Shown: positions 8,876-18,295, counted from the stretch's first letter. The stretch is DNA of 52,884 nt from a candidate division LCP-89 bacterium (GCA_025774555.1 JALGVT010000016.1:1-52884), one strand, 5' to 3'. Numbers and translations are program-made. The notes: a model not told the origin generated them from the letters alone.

Positions 8876-10438
8876 TTATTTCGCGAAATCCACCGCGCGA
8901 AATTCACGGATTACGGTTACTTTTATCTGACCGGGATACTCCATCTCTTCATGTATCTTCCGAGCAATTTCGGAAGCTAAAATCTGAGAAGCACCATCGT
9001 CAACTTTCTCTGACTCAACCATCACCCGAATTTCTCTGCCCGCTTGAATCGCGAAGGTCTTGGACACGCCGGAGAATGATGTGGCAACCTCCTCCAGGCT
9101 CTCCAGTCTCTTGATATAACCTTCAAGCGTCTCACGTCTGGCTCCCGGGCGTGATCCCGAAATGGCATCGGCTGCCTGCACCAGCACTGATATCGGCGTC
9201 GTTGCTTCTACGTCCTCGTGGTGAGCGGCAATGGCGTTAAGAACGATCTTGCCTTCACGGTATTTCTTCGCCAGATCAACGCCGATTGATGTGTGTGTCC
9301 CTTCAGTATATCGGTCTATCGCTTTCCCGATATCATGCAGTAAGCCGGCTCGCTTGGCAATTTTGCCGTCCATCGCAAGTTCAGCAGCCATCAACCCTGC
9401 AAGATAGGCGACTTCGATGGAATGCTGCAGAACATTCTGCCCGTATGACGTGCGGTATCGAAGTTTCCCCAATAGCTTAATCAGTTCCGGGTGCAAACCA
9501 TGTACGCCGACGTCCAGACAAGCCTGTTCGCCGATTTGAATAACCTGCTCGTTCAGTTCCTTATCCACCTTTGTAACCACTTCTTCGATTCTGCCAGGGT
9601 GAATTCGACCATCCGCCATCAGGCTTTCAAGAGACAAACGAGCGATTTCACGTCTAAAGGGATCAAAACCAGACAAAACGACCGTCTCCGGCGTGTCATC
9701 GACGATGATCTCAATTCCCGTTGCATTTTCAAAAGCGCGAATATTCCTGCCCTCACGACCGATGATGCGACCCTTGATTTCATCATTGGGAAGGTTGACT
9801 ACGGATACCGTAGTTTCAACACTGTGCTCCGCCGCGGATCGCTGAATCGCCTGAATGACGATCTCCTTCGCCTCCCTGTTGGAAGTCAATTTTGCCTGTT
9901 CGCGCATCACATTGATCTGTTCGGCAGTATCCTGCCTCGCCTGTTCAGTGAGGTTCCTCTTTAACTGCTCAAGCGCTTCATCAGCAGTCATACGCGCAAT
10001 TCTCTCAAGCTGTTGATTCGCTTCAAGCAACTGCCTATCGAGCTGTTCTGATTGTTTTTGTATCTCCTGGCTGCGATTCACCAGGCGGTCATTTTCCGAC
10101 TGCAGGTCTCTTGTCGCCCTTTCCAGATCGTCCTGGCGATGTTTTATGGAATGTTCCTTTTCTGCTTGCTGCCTTTCCCGGGTTTCTATCTTCTTGCGTC
10201 TATCTTCAGCTTCAGTCTCAAACTTCGACCTCAATTCCAACTGCTCGCTTCTCGCTTCGAGCAGTTTCTCTTTCCTCAGAGTCTCTGCCTCTTTCTCAGC
10301 ATCAGCCAGGATCCTTTCGGCTGTCCTCGCGGCTGAATCGATTCGCTTCTGTTCTGACAGGTTGCGGAGCGTCCATCCGACGACAATACCGATCAATGCT
10401 GTCGAAAGAGCAATGCTGATTGCAGTTAATGAAAACAT
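8876..10438 (-). CDS. rny: Ribonuclease Y
   Basis: 520 residues, the usual length for RNase Y, the membrane-anchored endoribonuclease that starts mRNA decay. Order: N-terminal membrane anchor (ALSTALIGIVVGWTL), a long charged coiled coil (about 30-190), a KH RNA-binding domain with GRIIGREGRNIRAFE (about 228-242), and an HD metal-dependent nuclease domain with LLHDIGKAID near residue 370. It ends in KVTVIREFRAVDFAK, the typical C-terminus. GGTGA lies before the ATG. It follows the 6S RNA gene and zapA and is abutted by ymdB, the common bacterial order. Confidence 0.97.
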   Translation of the reverse strand: MFSLTAISIALSTALIGIVVGWTLRNLSEQKRIDSAARTAERILADAEKEAETLRKEKLLEARSEQLELRSKFETEAEDRRKKIETRERQQAEKEHSIKHRQDDLERATRDLQSENDRLVNRSQEIQKQSEQLDRQLLEANQQLERIARMTADEALEQLKRNLTEQARQDTAEQINVMREQAKLTSNREAKEIVIQAIQRSAAEHSVETTVSVVNLPNDEIKGRIIGREGRNIRAFENATGIEIIVDDTPETVVLSGFDPFRREIARLSLESLMADGRIHPGRIEEVVTKVDKELNEQVIQIGEQACLDVGVHGLHPELIKLLGKLRYRTSYGQNVLQHSIEVAYLAGLMAAELAMDGKIAKRAGLLHDIGKAIDRYTEGTHTSIGVDLAKKYREGKIVLNAIAAHHEDVEATTPISVLVQAADAISGSRPGARRETLEGYIKRLESLEEVATSFSGVSKTFAIQAGREIRVMVESEKVDDGASQILASEIARKIHEEMEYPGQIKVTVIREFRAVDFAK

Positions 10439-10580
10439 ATTTCACCGTATTTGCTATCTATGATTAAAATCCCCATTATTAATGAAAGTCCATGGGAATG
10501 TACCTTGATGTCGCACCCCGGTTATCAATACCATTGTGGTTTCACACTCACGAGGTATTCTTACCCGGGGTATATATAAA

Positions 10581-10779
10581 AACCCCGCAAGCAGCCTGCG
10601 ATTATAAAGAGAACCAGTTTTTGCCATAACTGGGCGCCTCCCTAAGCGTTTCTTACTTCCTCTGCCCTTAACAGGTCCCGCCGAAGCGGGATGAGGCCCG
10701 TATTACGCGCTTGAGAGGTAGGCTCCCTCTATCAAAGTGTTGGTTCTTTTTAATCGAGACAGGCTGCCTCGCAGGGGTT
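10581..10779 (-). ncRNA. ssrS: 6S RNA (ssrS)
   Basis: About 199 bases on the minus strand directly after zapA, the usual 6S location. The ends pair in a long closing helix: AACCCC-(T)-GCGAG-(G)-CAGCCTG at 10779-10761 with CAGGCTG-CTTGC-GGGGTT at 10598-10581, leaving single-base bulges. The interior contains short hairpins (e.g. CCCGCTTCGGCGGG near 10678-10691) and unpaired flanks, as in the open-promoter mimic of 6S RNA, which binds the housekeeping RNA polymerase. A GGGG/CCCC hairpin follows at about 10563-10584. Assigned from structure and synteny, not from a covariance search. Confidence 0.8.
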
Positions 10780-10811
10780 GTCTATTCATCATTTGTTTAC
10801 AATCAGTATGG

Positions 10812-11114
10812 TTATGCTTGCGAACATAAATCTGCCAGCTTTCGGCTGCGATCAGCTATGTTTCGGCTGATTTCAGCGGCTTCCTCTTCGTATCGGGCGA
10901 GCCGCTTGCGTACGGTCAGGAGTTCATCCGCCAGGTTCAATGCTGTCAATACGGCATTCTTGTGCGGAGGTATATTCGATTGCATCTGTTGCAGCAACTG
11001 CATCCGGTTATTGACATATTCAGCCACTTCATGCAGGTGCGCAGGATCTTCATAACCGGTTACCGTATATTCAGTGCCTATGAGTTTTATCCGTACCTGT
11101 GATCCTGAACTCAA
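10812..11114 (-). CDS. zapA: Cell division protein ZapA
   Basis: 100 residues. The N-terminal fold begins VRIKLIGTEYTVTGYEDP, followed by HLHEVAEYVNNRM and the conserved AVLTALNLADELL, then a C-terminal coiled coil. This is the ZapA pattern: a small cytoplasmic protein that cross-links FtsZ filaments. It stands between pheT plus a small coiled-coil gene and the 6S RNA gene, the order seen in many bacteria. It starts about 40 bases after the upstream stop codon, consistent with cotranscription. Confidence 0.93.
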   Translation of the reverse strand: MSSGSQVRIKLIGTEYTVTGYEDPAHLHEVAEYVNNRMQLLQQMQSNIPPHKNAVLTALNLADELLTVRKRLARYEEEAAEISRNIADRSRKLADLCSQA

Positions 11115-11155
11115 TGCTGTACCCGCCTTCCAAACCCTTATAACCCGCTTTGGAA

Positions 11156-11443
11156 TTAGTAACCTTCCAACTTATCAAGAAGAGCTTTAATCTTATTCCT
11201 GATAAGATCCTCTCGCCCTTTATCTATGCTGTTATGCTGAAGCTCATCACACTTTGCCGCCAGCTTTTCAATCTCGGCGTCACGCTGAAGCAACTCATCC
11301 TTCAGCTTTGAGTTTTCGTCGTTAAGTTGACGGTGCCGGTCTAACAGCGCGTTGATCCTGCGTTCGAGTTCATCGAATGGCGTTAAATCCATGATCGACC
11401 CGATCTCGTATTGCTCAAATTCTTTTCCAGCAGGCTCCGTCAT
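11156..11443 (-). CDS. Small coiled-coil protein, ZapB-like
   Basis: 95 residues, acidic, mostly one heptad-rich helix (FDELERRINALLDRHRQLND onward to about residue 65), ending in IRNKIKALLDKLEGY. The TPFDELERRI...LLDR start and KALLDKLEG end are typical of short coiled-coil proteins encoded between pheT and zapA, often called ZapB-like division proteins. The ATG is two bases after the pheT stop codon, so it is probably translationally coupled. The division role is inferred from neighbourhood and shape only. Confidence 0.75.
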   Translation of the reverse strand: MTEPAGKEFEQYEIGSIMDLTPFDELERRINALLDRHRQLNDENSKLKDELLQRDAEIEKLAAKCDELQHNSIDKGREDLIRNKIKALLDKLEGY

Positions 11444-11445
11444 AA

Positions 11446-13827
11446 TTAAGACCTTAATTTTGCGCCGAAGTTCTTCTCCAGCTTAGCGATGATACCACGG
11501 ATGGAACCATCGGCTTCGTCATCTGTCAATGTCCTGTTGTCAGACTGGAAACTTAATCGAAATGCAAGACTCTTATGCTCTTTACCAATCTGCTCTCCGC
11601 GATAGACGTCGAAAAGCTCGCACAATTCCAGATTTTCACCGCCCGCTTTCCGAATGCTTGTCATCATATCACCGGTTGAAACATCCTCTCCTACGATGAA
11701 TGCAAGATCACGCTGCAGCGCAGGATACTTGGGAAACGCCTGGTAAGTCTGCCGGCGTCCTGAAGCATTAAAAAGTTCAGATACTTTCAACTCAAAAGCG
11801 AAAATCGGAACGTCTATATCGAATGATGATGCGATCTGCGGATGAAGCTGACCGAAATAACCCATTTCCGCATCACCACAGATAATCCTGGCAGCGTCCG
11901 CAGTGAACTGATCAGCCCCTCCTATATTATAGTAAATAATTTCAGGATTGTCAAGTCTTAATTCTCGCAACAGCATCTCCACCGCGCCTTTGACATCGAG
12001 ATATCCCGCATTCTGTTTTTCCTGATCCCAGCACAAAGGCTCATTGATTCCAAGCATGAATCCCGCGATTGCATCCCACTCTCTCTCCGCGTCATCTTCT
12101 TTAGCAAAAACGCGTCCTATTTCAAATAAGCGAAGATCGGACATGCCGCGATTAACGTTGTGAGCCGCAACCTTCAATAAACCCGGGAACAGACCATTGC
12201 GCATATATGCCATATCTTCACTACCCGGATTCCGCACTTTTACCGATTCAGGGTATCCCGGCAGTCCTGCTTCTGGCGCCGCCAGCAGAGGTGACGTCAT
12301 CACCTGTGTAAAGCCCAACTTGACGAGAATATTGATGAGGTCGTTCTGAAATATCTCTTCCGATGAATCTGTTGCCTGGAAAGAGACATTGGCGCGGTCT
12401 GCGACGGGCACTTTGTTGTACCCGTGAAGTCTGGCGATCTCCTCAATAAGATCGATCTCTCTCGAAAGATCAGATCGATAAGTCGGCACCGTGACCGAAA
12501 ATGGAGCCTTGCCCTCAACCTCGCAGCCGAGCCTGATGAGATGCTCTCGCATTTCGCCGGTATCCACGTCAACACCTAAAATGGCTCTCACACGTTCGGG
12601 TCTTAAGTTCACCTTCCAGGGATCGATTGACACAGGATAAACGTCCGCAACGCCTTTGGCAACATCGCCTCCGGCAAGCTGAACAATTAAAGATGCCGCC
12701 ATATCGAGAGCGCGAACCGTGGCATTGGGATCAGCGCCGCGTTCGAACCGCCTCGATGAATCGGTAGATAATCCCAGTATCCTTGAGGTGCGCCGTGTGT
12801 TGATCGTATCGAAATAAGCGCTTTCTAATAGCAGATCTTTGGTGTCATCACTGATTTCACTGTTCATACCGCCCATCACGCCGGCTAAAGCAACGCCTCG
12901 CTCAGCATCACAGATCAAGAGCATACGGTCGTCTATCTTCCGCTCAGCTTCATCGAGAGTCGTGAAAACTTCTCCGTTTTCAGCGCACTTGACCACGATA
13001 CGTCTGCCCTCTAACTGGTTCAAATCGAAAGCGTGCATCGGATGACCCATTTCCATCATAACGTAGTTAGTCGCATCCACCACGTTGTTGATGGATCGCA
13101 GCCCCACCGCTTCCAGACGCTTTATAAGCCATTGCGGAGAGGCGCTGATTTTTACACCCTGAATCACACGCGCGCTGTAACGCGGGCAGAGTTCGGTATC
13201 TTCAACCTCGATTGACGTTAAACTGTCAATGGGGGGTCCGGTCTCTTCAACTCTAAATTCGGGTATTTTAAAAGGAAGCTGGAACGCGGCGGCAATTTCG
13301 CGCGCAACGCCGATATGCGACAGGCAGTCTGCGCGGTTTAGTGTTATCTCAAGTTCCAGCGACCAGTCTCTTTCCCCAAGATATTGCCGCAGTGGTTGAC
13401 CTGTTTCAGCGTCCGGATCAAGTACCATGATGCCCGAAGCATCTTCACCCAATCCCAGTTCTACTTCGGAACAGATCATACCGCGCGAAAGCGCTCCTCG
13501 AAGCTTGCGTTCTTCAATCTTCATACCGTTCGGCAGCGAACCGCCCACGCCGATAAACGCTATCTTCTGGCCCTTTTGAACGTTTGGAGCGCCGCAGACA
13601 ACCTCCGTGACTTCATCGCCCGTATCGACTTTGCAGAGCGTTAATTTATCCGCGTTAGGGTGGGGATTTGCCTCAAGAACATGCCCCACACAGACTCCTT
13701 CCAGTTCAGGTTCGACCGGTTCGAGGTTTTCAACTTCTAAACCTGCCATGGTTAAAACATGAGCAAGCTCTTCTGGAGTCTGTGAAAAATTGACGAGGCT
13801 TTTAAGCCATTGATATGATACGCGCAT
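11446..13827 (-). CDS. pheT: Phenylalanyl-tRNA synthetase beta subunit
   Basis: 793 residues, full length for the bacterial beta subunit. Order: N-terminal MRVSYQWLKSLVNF, an EMAP-like tRNA-binding domain (about 40-150, with ANPHPNADKLTLCKV), the B3/B4 editing domain (about 215-390), B5 (about 400-475), the catalytic-like core, and a C-terminal ferredoxin-fold anticodon-binding domain (about 700-793, YPALQRDLAFIVGE). It charges tRNA-Phe as an alpha2-beta2 enzyme with PheS and edits Tyr-tRNA-Phe. It begins eight bases after pheS. Confidence 0.98.
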   Translation of the reverse strand: MRVSYQWLKSLVNFSQTPEELAHVLTMAGLEVENLEPVEPELEGVCVGHVLEANPHPNADKLTLCKVDTGDEVTEVVCGAPNVQKGQKIAFIGVGGSLPNGMKIEERKLRGALSRGMICSEVELGLGEDASGIMVLDPDAETGQPLRQYLGERDWSLELEITLNRADCLSHIGVAREIAAAFQLPFKIPEFRVEETGPPIDSLTSIEVEDTELCPRYSARVIQGVKISASPQWLIKRLEAVGLRSINNVVDATNYVMMEMGHPMHAFDLNQLEGRRIVVKCAENGEVFTTLDEAERKIDDRMLLICDAERGVALAGVMGGMNSEISDDTKDLLLESAYFDTINTRRTSRILGLSTDSSRRFERGADPNATVRALDMAASLIVQLAGGDVAKGVADVYPVSIDPWKVNLRPERVRAILGVDVDTGEMREHLIRLGCEVEGKAPFSVTVPTYRSDLSREIDLIEEIARLHGYNKVPVADRANVSFQATDSSEEIFQNDLINILVKLGFTQVMTSPLLAAPEAGLPGYPESVKVRNPGSEDMAYMRNGLFPGLLKVAAHNVNRGMSDLRLFEIGRVFAKEDDAEREWDAIAGFMLGINEPLCWDQEKQNAGYLDVKGAVEMLLRELRLDNPEIIYYNIGGADQFTADAARIICGDAEMGYFGQLHPQIASSFDIDVPIFAFELKVSELFNASGRRQTYQAFPKYPALQRDLAFIVGEDVSTGDMMTSIRKAGGENLELCELFDVYRGEQIGKEHKSLAFRLSFQSDNRTLTDDEADGSIRGIIAKLEKNFGAKLRS

Positions 13828-13835
13828 GATTATTG

Positions 13836-14840
13836 TTAAAATTGGCGTAGAAAGCGGAGGTCATTTTCGTAGAATAAGCGGATGTCATCGATCCCGTACC
13901 AGATCATGGCAATCCGTTCGATGCCCAGTCCGAAGGCGTAGCCGGTCCACTTCTCGGAATCGATCCCGACTGCCTCTAGAACATTTGGATCGACCATCCC
14001 TGATCCACCCATCTCCAGCCATCCGTTCCCCTTGCAGATACGGCATCCGGCGCCTTTGCAGAGATAGCACGAGGCATCGACCTCAGCGCTCGGTTCGGTG
14101 AAAGGGAAATAATGCGGTCGGAAGCGAAGTTCGGTCTCCGATCCAAAGAGTTGCCGGTAAAAATGCAATAATGTGCCCTTCAAATCAGCAAAAGTAACGC
14201 CGCGATCGACGTATAATCCCTCGACTTGATGGAAAACGGGGAAATGCGTCGGATCGGGTTTGTCCTTGCGATATACTCTGCCGGGAGCAATCATTCGCAC
14301 CGGAAGATGTCCGCGTTCGAGGACGCGAATCTGCACCGGGCTGGTTTCAGTGCGCAGCAGGCGGTCATCATCGATGTAGAAGGTGTCAGCTTCATCGCGG
14401 GCTGGATGCCATTCGGGGGTGTTCAACGCGGTGAAATTATAATAATCCGTCTCGATTTCGGGACCGGTTTCAACCGTGAATCCCATCGAACGGAAAATGC
14501 TGCGAATCCGCTGTTCAATCTGGGCAAGTGGGTGCAGACGTCCAACCTGCGGCTGTCTGCCCGGCATGGTTAGATCGAGTGTCGGCTTGGATAGTTGAGC
14601 TGACTGTAATTGAGCGCGGCGCCGTTCTATTTTCTCCTGAACGCGCTCCTTCAGCAAATTAAGCTCCGCCCCCCGAGCGGGACGTTCCTGAGGAGAGAGT
14701 TCTCCCAATTTCTTAAACTGAGCTGTAACCAGCCCCTTCTTGCCTAAATATCGCACCCTCAAATCGTCGAGGGCGCGCTCGTTGTCCGCCTCTCCCAGCT
14801 CTGCAGTGAACTGAGACATAATGCCATCCAATTCAGGCAT
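13836..14840 (-). CDS. pheS: Phenylalanyl-tRNA synthetase alpha subunit
   Basis: 334 residues, usual length. An N-terminal coiled coil (about 1-85) binds tRNA. The class II catalytic core follows, with motif 2 (RFRPHYFPFTEPSAEVD), a four-cysteine segment (CYLCKGAGCRICKGNGW) common in many bacterial PheS, GGSGMVDPNVL, and motif 3 (GIERIAMIWYGIDDIR). It carries the phenylalanine activation site of the alpha2-beta2 enzyme. It is followed closely by pheT and preceded by rplT in the conserved thrS-infC-rpmI-rplT-pheST arrangement. Confidence 0.98.
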   Translation of the reverse strand: MPELDGIMSQFTAELGEADNERALDDLRVRYLGKKGLVTAQFKKLGELSPQERPARGAELNLLKERVQEKIERRRAQLQSAQLSKPTLDLTMPGRQPQVGRLHPLAQIEQRIRSIFRSMGFTVETGPEIETDYYNFTALNTPEWHPARDEADTFYIDDDRLLRTETSPVQIRVLERGHLPVRMIAPGRVYRKDKPDPTHFPVFHQVEGLYVDRGVTFADLKGTLLHFYRQLFGSETELRFRPHYFPFTEPSAEVDASCYLCKGAGCRICKGNGWLEMGGSGMVDPNVLEAVGIDSEKWTGYAFGLGIERIAMIWYGIDDIRLFYENDLRFLRQF

Positions 14841-14865
14841 TACATAGCCTTTTCTTTAAAGGAAG

Positions 14866-15213
14866 TTATGACTTGACCGCTGCGACTATTTGCGCGAAGG
14901 ATTCGGGATCGCGGGCGGCGATATCTGCCAGCGCGCGGCGATCCAGATCCATTCCTTTTTCTTTCATGGCGTGCATGAAAGCAGAGTAACTTAATCCCTG
15001 TTCACGGCATGCGGCATTAATGCGGACAATCCACAACCGGCGAAAATCCCTTTTGCGGACTCGGCGGTCACGATAAGCATACAGGCGAGCTTTATCAACT
15101 GCCTGGCGGGCGGTGGCAATCAGTCGGCTGCGCGCCCCCCAATATCCTTTCGCTGATTTTAGAATCTTCTTGCGACGACGGCGAGAAGCTACAGCGTTGG
15201 AAGTTCTTGGCAC
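14866..15213 (-). CDS. rplT: 50S ribosomal protein L20
   Basis: 115 residues, typical length. The basic N-terminus ([20 protein letters not shown]), the [20 protein letters not shown] motif, and the globular end ([20 protein letters not shown]) identify L20, an early 50S assembly protein that also represses its own operon in several bacteria. It lies 14 bases after rpmI, confirming one transcript. No L20 operator hairpin was recognised. Confidence 0.98.
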   Translation of the reverse strand: MPRTSNAVASRRRRKKILKSAKGYWGARSRLIATARQAVDKARLYAYRDRRVRKRDFRRLWIVRINAACREQGLSYSAFMHAMKEKGMDLDRRALADIAARDPESFAQIVAAVKS

Positions 15214-15227
15214 AAGTACTCCTTATC

Positions 15228-15422
15228 TCAAGTTGTAATCATTTTGCGAACGCGGGGCGTGTCAGCTTCTGAAACCTGACCTGCCTTACGCAGATTGCGC
15301 TTACGCGTAGCAGACTTTTTTGTCAGAATATGCGAAGCATAAGCCTTTTTGCGCTTTATCTTACCCGAAGCGCTAAAACGGAACCGCTTGGCGGCTCCCC
15401 GGTTTGATTTCATTTTTGGCAT
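15228..15422 (-). CDS. rpmI: 50S ribosomal protein L35
   Basis: 64 residues. [20 protein letters not shown], then [17 protein letters not shown] and [15 protein letters not shown], is the L35 pattern. It sits between infC and rplT. The 189-base gap upstream, after infC, is longer than elsewhere in the operon and AT-rich, so a leader or internal promoter is possible, but nothing specific was seen. Confidence 0.98.
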   Translation of the reverse strand: MPKMKSNRGAAKRFRFSASGKIKRKKAYASHILTKKSATRKRNLRKAGQVSEADTPRVRKMITT

Positions 15423-15611
15423 GGGTGAACCAATACTCTTTTTTTGATTTATTCTTTAAATTACTATCAATTCAGGATCAATAGTCCGTGTAAGATCCTT
15501 CAGGATAAAATATCTCTTCAGGGCAAAAGCAATCCAAATAGATGATCTATTACATTTCAGCAACCATGAAATAATGCGGCATTGATTAACCGCTAACCTG
15601 TGATCGGATGT

Positions 15612-16145
15612 CTATTTCTTGGTGAGAATCAACACCATGTTACGATGTCCTTCCATCTTCGGAGCCGCCTCGATCTTCGCCACGTCATCCAACGCCTCAG
15701 TGAACTTTTCGAGAACAGCTACCCCGAATTCCTTGTGCGTGATCTGCCGCCCGCGAAAGAGAACGGTGATCTTCACTTTATGACCCTGTAAAAGGAATTT
15801 TCTGGCTGCCTCCGCTTTAAATTGGAAATCGTGATCACTGATTTTAGGGCTTAGACGAACCCCTTTCAATTGACTGGCTGATTGCTTTTTTGAACTCCGA
15901 TCACGTTTGGACATCTCATAGCGATACTTCCCGAAATCCATGATTCTGCACACCGGAGGTTTCGCCATCGGCGCGATTTCGACTAAGTCAAGTTCGCGTT
16001 CATTCGCCAGCGCCTGTGCTTCCCGGATGTCAACAACCCCAGCCTGTGAGCCATCCTCGTCAATTAATCGAACAGGAGAAATTCTGATCTGTTCATTGAT
16101 CCGCACTTTCTTTTCCGGCGGTGGGCGAAATACCTTTCTTTTAAT
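15612..16145 (-). CDS. infC: Translation initiation factor IF-3, AUU start
   Basis: 177 residues when started at ATT 16145. AGGAGG (16153-16158) lies seven bases upstream, and the added residues (KRKVFRPPPEKK before VRINEQIR) give the normal IF-3 N-terminus; a start at GTG 16106 would lose this and have no ribosome site. The rare AUU start is the hallmark of IF-3 autoregulation: IF-3 rejects non-canonical starts, including its own. The N-domain motif VRLIDEDGSQAGVV and the C-domain PKISDHDFQFKAEAARKFL are present. The ribosome site overlaps the thrS stop codon (16157-16159), implying translational coupling. Confidence 0.95.
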   Translation of the reverse strand: MKRKVFRPPPEKKVRINEQIRISPVRLIDEDGSQAGVVDIREAQALANERELDLVEIAPMAKPPVCRIMDFGKYRYEMSKRDRSSKKQSASQLKGVRLSPKISDHDFQFKAEAARKFLLQGHKVKITVLFRGRQITHKEFGVAVLEKFTEALDDVAKIEAAPKMEGHRNMVLILTKK

Positions 16146-16150
16146 ACCAG

Positions 16151-16160
16151 ATCCTCCTAA
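16151..16160 (-). promoter_or_regulatory. Ribosome binding site deciding the infC AUU start
   Basis: Minus strand TTAGGAGGAT: a full AGGAGG overlapping the thrS TAG stop, placed seven bases before ATT at 16145-16143. No comparable site precedes the downstream GTG. Confidence 0.85.
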
Positions 16161-18064
16161 GTTAATCCCTGTCTTTTCTCTATTGAATTCTGTAAATATG
16201 AAACCACTTCTGCCAAACTGCTGCTCCCTTGATCACCTTTGCCCCGCTGCCGCAGAGAAACAGTTCCTTCCTCTGCTTCCCGCTTGCCCGCAATCAGCAT
16301 AATCGGCACCTTCTCAATCTCGCTGTCGCGGATTTTGCGCCCGACTTTCTCATTACGCAAATCTACCTCAGCCCGGATACCGGCGTCCTCGAGCTGCTGC
16401 TTGACGTCCAGCGCATATTCGTTCTGCTGATCCGTTATCGGCAGCACCCGCGCCTGAACGGGCGCAAGCCAGAACGGAAAATCACCGGCGTACTGTTCGA
16501 TTAAGAGTCCGATAAATCTTTCCAACGATCCTAAAACCGCGCGATGTATCATAGCAGGTCGCTGCTTTACGCCGTTGGCATCGACATATTCCAGGTCGAA
16601 CCGTTCCGGCATGGAAAAATCCAGTTGGATGGTGCCGCACTGCCAGGAACGATTCAAGCAGTCGCGAAAATGGAAATCGATCTTGGGACCGTAAAACGCT
16701 CCGTCACCCGGGTTGATAACATATGGTATATCAGCCGTTTTCAGTGCATTCCCCAGCGCGGCCTCAGCCCTCTCCCACGACTCTGCCGTTCCGATTGATT
16801 TTTCAGGTTTGGTAGATAGCTCTATATGATAGTCTTCAAATCCAAAAGCGCGATAAAAATCGAGTATCAAGTTAATAACGCCGACAACCTCATCTTCAAT
16901 CTGTTCAGGCAGACAGAAGATATGCGCGTCGTCGATGGAAAAGGCGCGCACGCGCACCAACCCATGCAGTTCCCCCGATTTCTCATAACGATGCACCAAA
17001 CCCAATTCGCCCATCCGCAAGGGCAGATCGCGATATGAATACTGCTTCGTCTTATAAATCAACAAACCACCGGGGCAGTTCATCGGCTTGATGGCGTAAT
17101 CGCGATCCTCGACCGACGTAAAATACATATTTTCATAATAATGCTCGTAATGACCGCTCTTCCGCCAGAGGGTGTCGCTAAGCACAACCGGTGTGCGAAC
17201 CAGCTTATATCCTTTTGCATTATGGACTTCAGTCCAATACTTTACAACTTCTTCGTAAAGCACCAATCCCTTCGGATGCCAGAAAGGCGTCCCCGGAGCT
17301 TCGGGGTGAAAGCTGAACAGATCCAGCGCTTTTCCGATACGGCGGTGATCTCGCTTCTTCGCCTCTTCGTAGCGTTTGATATGCTCTTCCAGCTCTTCGG
17401 CTGTAGGGTAGCTCGTCCCGTATATCCGCTGCAGCATCGGCTGAGATTCATCACCCCGCCAGTATGCGCCTGCCAGTGAAAGCAGCTTGAAATGCTTCAT
17501 CCAGCTCGTATTCGGAAGATGCGGTCCCCGGCAAAGATCGACGAAATCTCCCTGCTGATAGATGGATATGTCCTCTTCCATCTCTTCCAGCAGTTCCACC
17601 TTCAGATGCTCCCCTTTCGCCTTGAAAAGCTCCATCGCCTCTTCCCTGCCAAGCTCCTTCCGCTCAATAGTCAGCCCCCTCTGAGCCAGCTTCTTCATCC
17701 GCTTTTCAATGCGCTGCAACTCTTCAGGCTTCAGGAATTCGGGTAGTTTAATATCGTAATAAAAAGTATCTTCAAGCGCCGGTCCGATGCCTAACTGGGC
17801 GTCAGGGTAAAGCTCCTTAACAGCCTGTGCCATCAGATGCGCGCTGCTGTGGAGAAAAACCTCTCGTCCCGCAGGATCGTCATAGGTCAAAAATTCAACC
17901 GAAGCATCCTTGACAATCGGATCATTCAGACCGATAACAGTATCCCCAATCTTCGCGGCGATGAACCGTTTATCGGTTGATATCTTCTCCTGCTTGATGA
18001 CGTCCAGCGGAAACGATCCCCGCTCAACCTCGATAATTTTACCGTCCTTCAATGTTATTTGCAT
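16157..18064 (-). CDS. thrS: Threonyl-tRNA synthetase
   Basis: 635 residues, full length. Order: TGS domain (1-60), the editing domain with HSSAHLMAQAVKELYPDA (about 73-90) and its later zinc-like HLKVELLEEM/DLCRGPHLP region, the class II core with GTPFWHPKGLVLYEEV (motif 1), MNCPGGLLIYKTKQYSYRDL, RVRAFSIDDAHIFCLPEQ, the Cys-containing WQCGTIQLDFSMPERF (motif 3 region), and the anticodon-binding domain from about 530. It is the first gene of the operon, transcribed from the promoter at 18222-18250 through a leader of about 150 bases. That leader contains a small GGAG/CTCC hairpin near the start, which may hide or form the ribosome site. No T-box was recognised. Confidence 0.98.
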   Translation of the reverse strand: MQITLKDGKIIEVERGSFPLDVIKQEKISTDKRFIAAKIGDTVIGLNDPIVKDASVEFLTYDDPAGREVFLHSSAHLMAQAVKELYPDAQLGIGPALEDTFYYDIKLPEFLKPEELQRIEKRMKKLAQRGLTIERKELGREEAMELFKAKGEHLKVELLEEMEEDISIYQQGDFVDLCRGPHLPNTSWMKHFKLLSLAGAYWRGDESQPMLQRIYGTSYPTAEELEEHIKRYEEAKKRDHRRIGKALDLFSFHPEAPGTPFWHPKGLVLYEEVVKYWTEVHNAKGYKLVRTPVVLSDTLWRKSGHYEHYYENMYFTSVEDRDYAIKPMNCPGGLLIYKTKQYSYRDLPLRMGELGLVHRYEKSGELHGLVRVRAFSIDDAHIFCLPEQIEDEVVGVINLILDFYRAFGFEDYHIELSTKPEKSIGTAESWERAEAALGNALKTADIPYVINPGDGAFYGPKIDFHFRDCLNRSWQCGTIQLDFSMPERFDLEYVDANGVKQRPAMIHRAVLGSLERFIGLLIEQYAGDFPFWLAPVQARVLPITDQQNEYALDVKQQLEDAGIRAEVDLRNEKVGRKIRDSEIEKVPIMLIAGKREAEEGTVSLRQRGKGDQGSSSLAEVVSYLQNSIEKRQGLT

Positions 18065-18221
18065 TTTATAACGCCGAAAATGGAGAGAGTTCTCCTTACA
18101 GTGAAACCGTAACCTTAAAATATATGGACTTCAATCAGGTATAACAAGCAAAATCTTCAGAATTGATGAAACGAAAACTGTACAACGAAAACGATTTCTA
18201 CATTAAAAACGAAAAAGAAAT

Positions 18222-18250
18222 AATATAGCTTTTACATGATGTAAAGTCAA
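18222..18250 (-). promoter_or_regulatory. Promoter of thrS operon
   Basis: Minus strand TTGACT (18245-18250), 17 bases, TATATT (18222-18227): a full match to the window consensus. Transcription would begin near 18215, about 150 bases before thrS, just downstream of the terminator at 18267-18295. Confidence 0.85.
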
Positions 18251-18266
18251 CAGATTATAATAAAAT

Positions 18267-18295
18267 AAACCGTGGGATCAGATCACCACGGTTTT
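18267..18295 (-). terminator. Rho-independent terminator, likely bidirectional
   Basis: Nine-base stem AAACCGTGG/CCACGGTTT with an 11-base loop. The minus-strand side is followed by a T-rich run (TTTATTTTATTATAAT). It would end the transcript of the stand-alone receiver gene just before the thrS promoter. Confidence 0.75.

Noticed and set aside
15423..15611. L20-type autoregulatory leader between infC and rpmI
   Set aside because: The gap is AT-rich and I could not find the expected pair of helices; it cannot be supported by reading alone.
18065..18215. T-box leader for thrS
   Set aside because: No T-box core sequence or terminator/antiterminator pair is present in the leader of about 150 bases.
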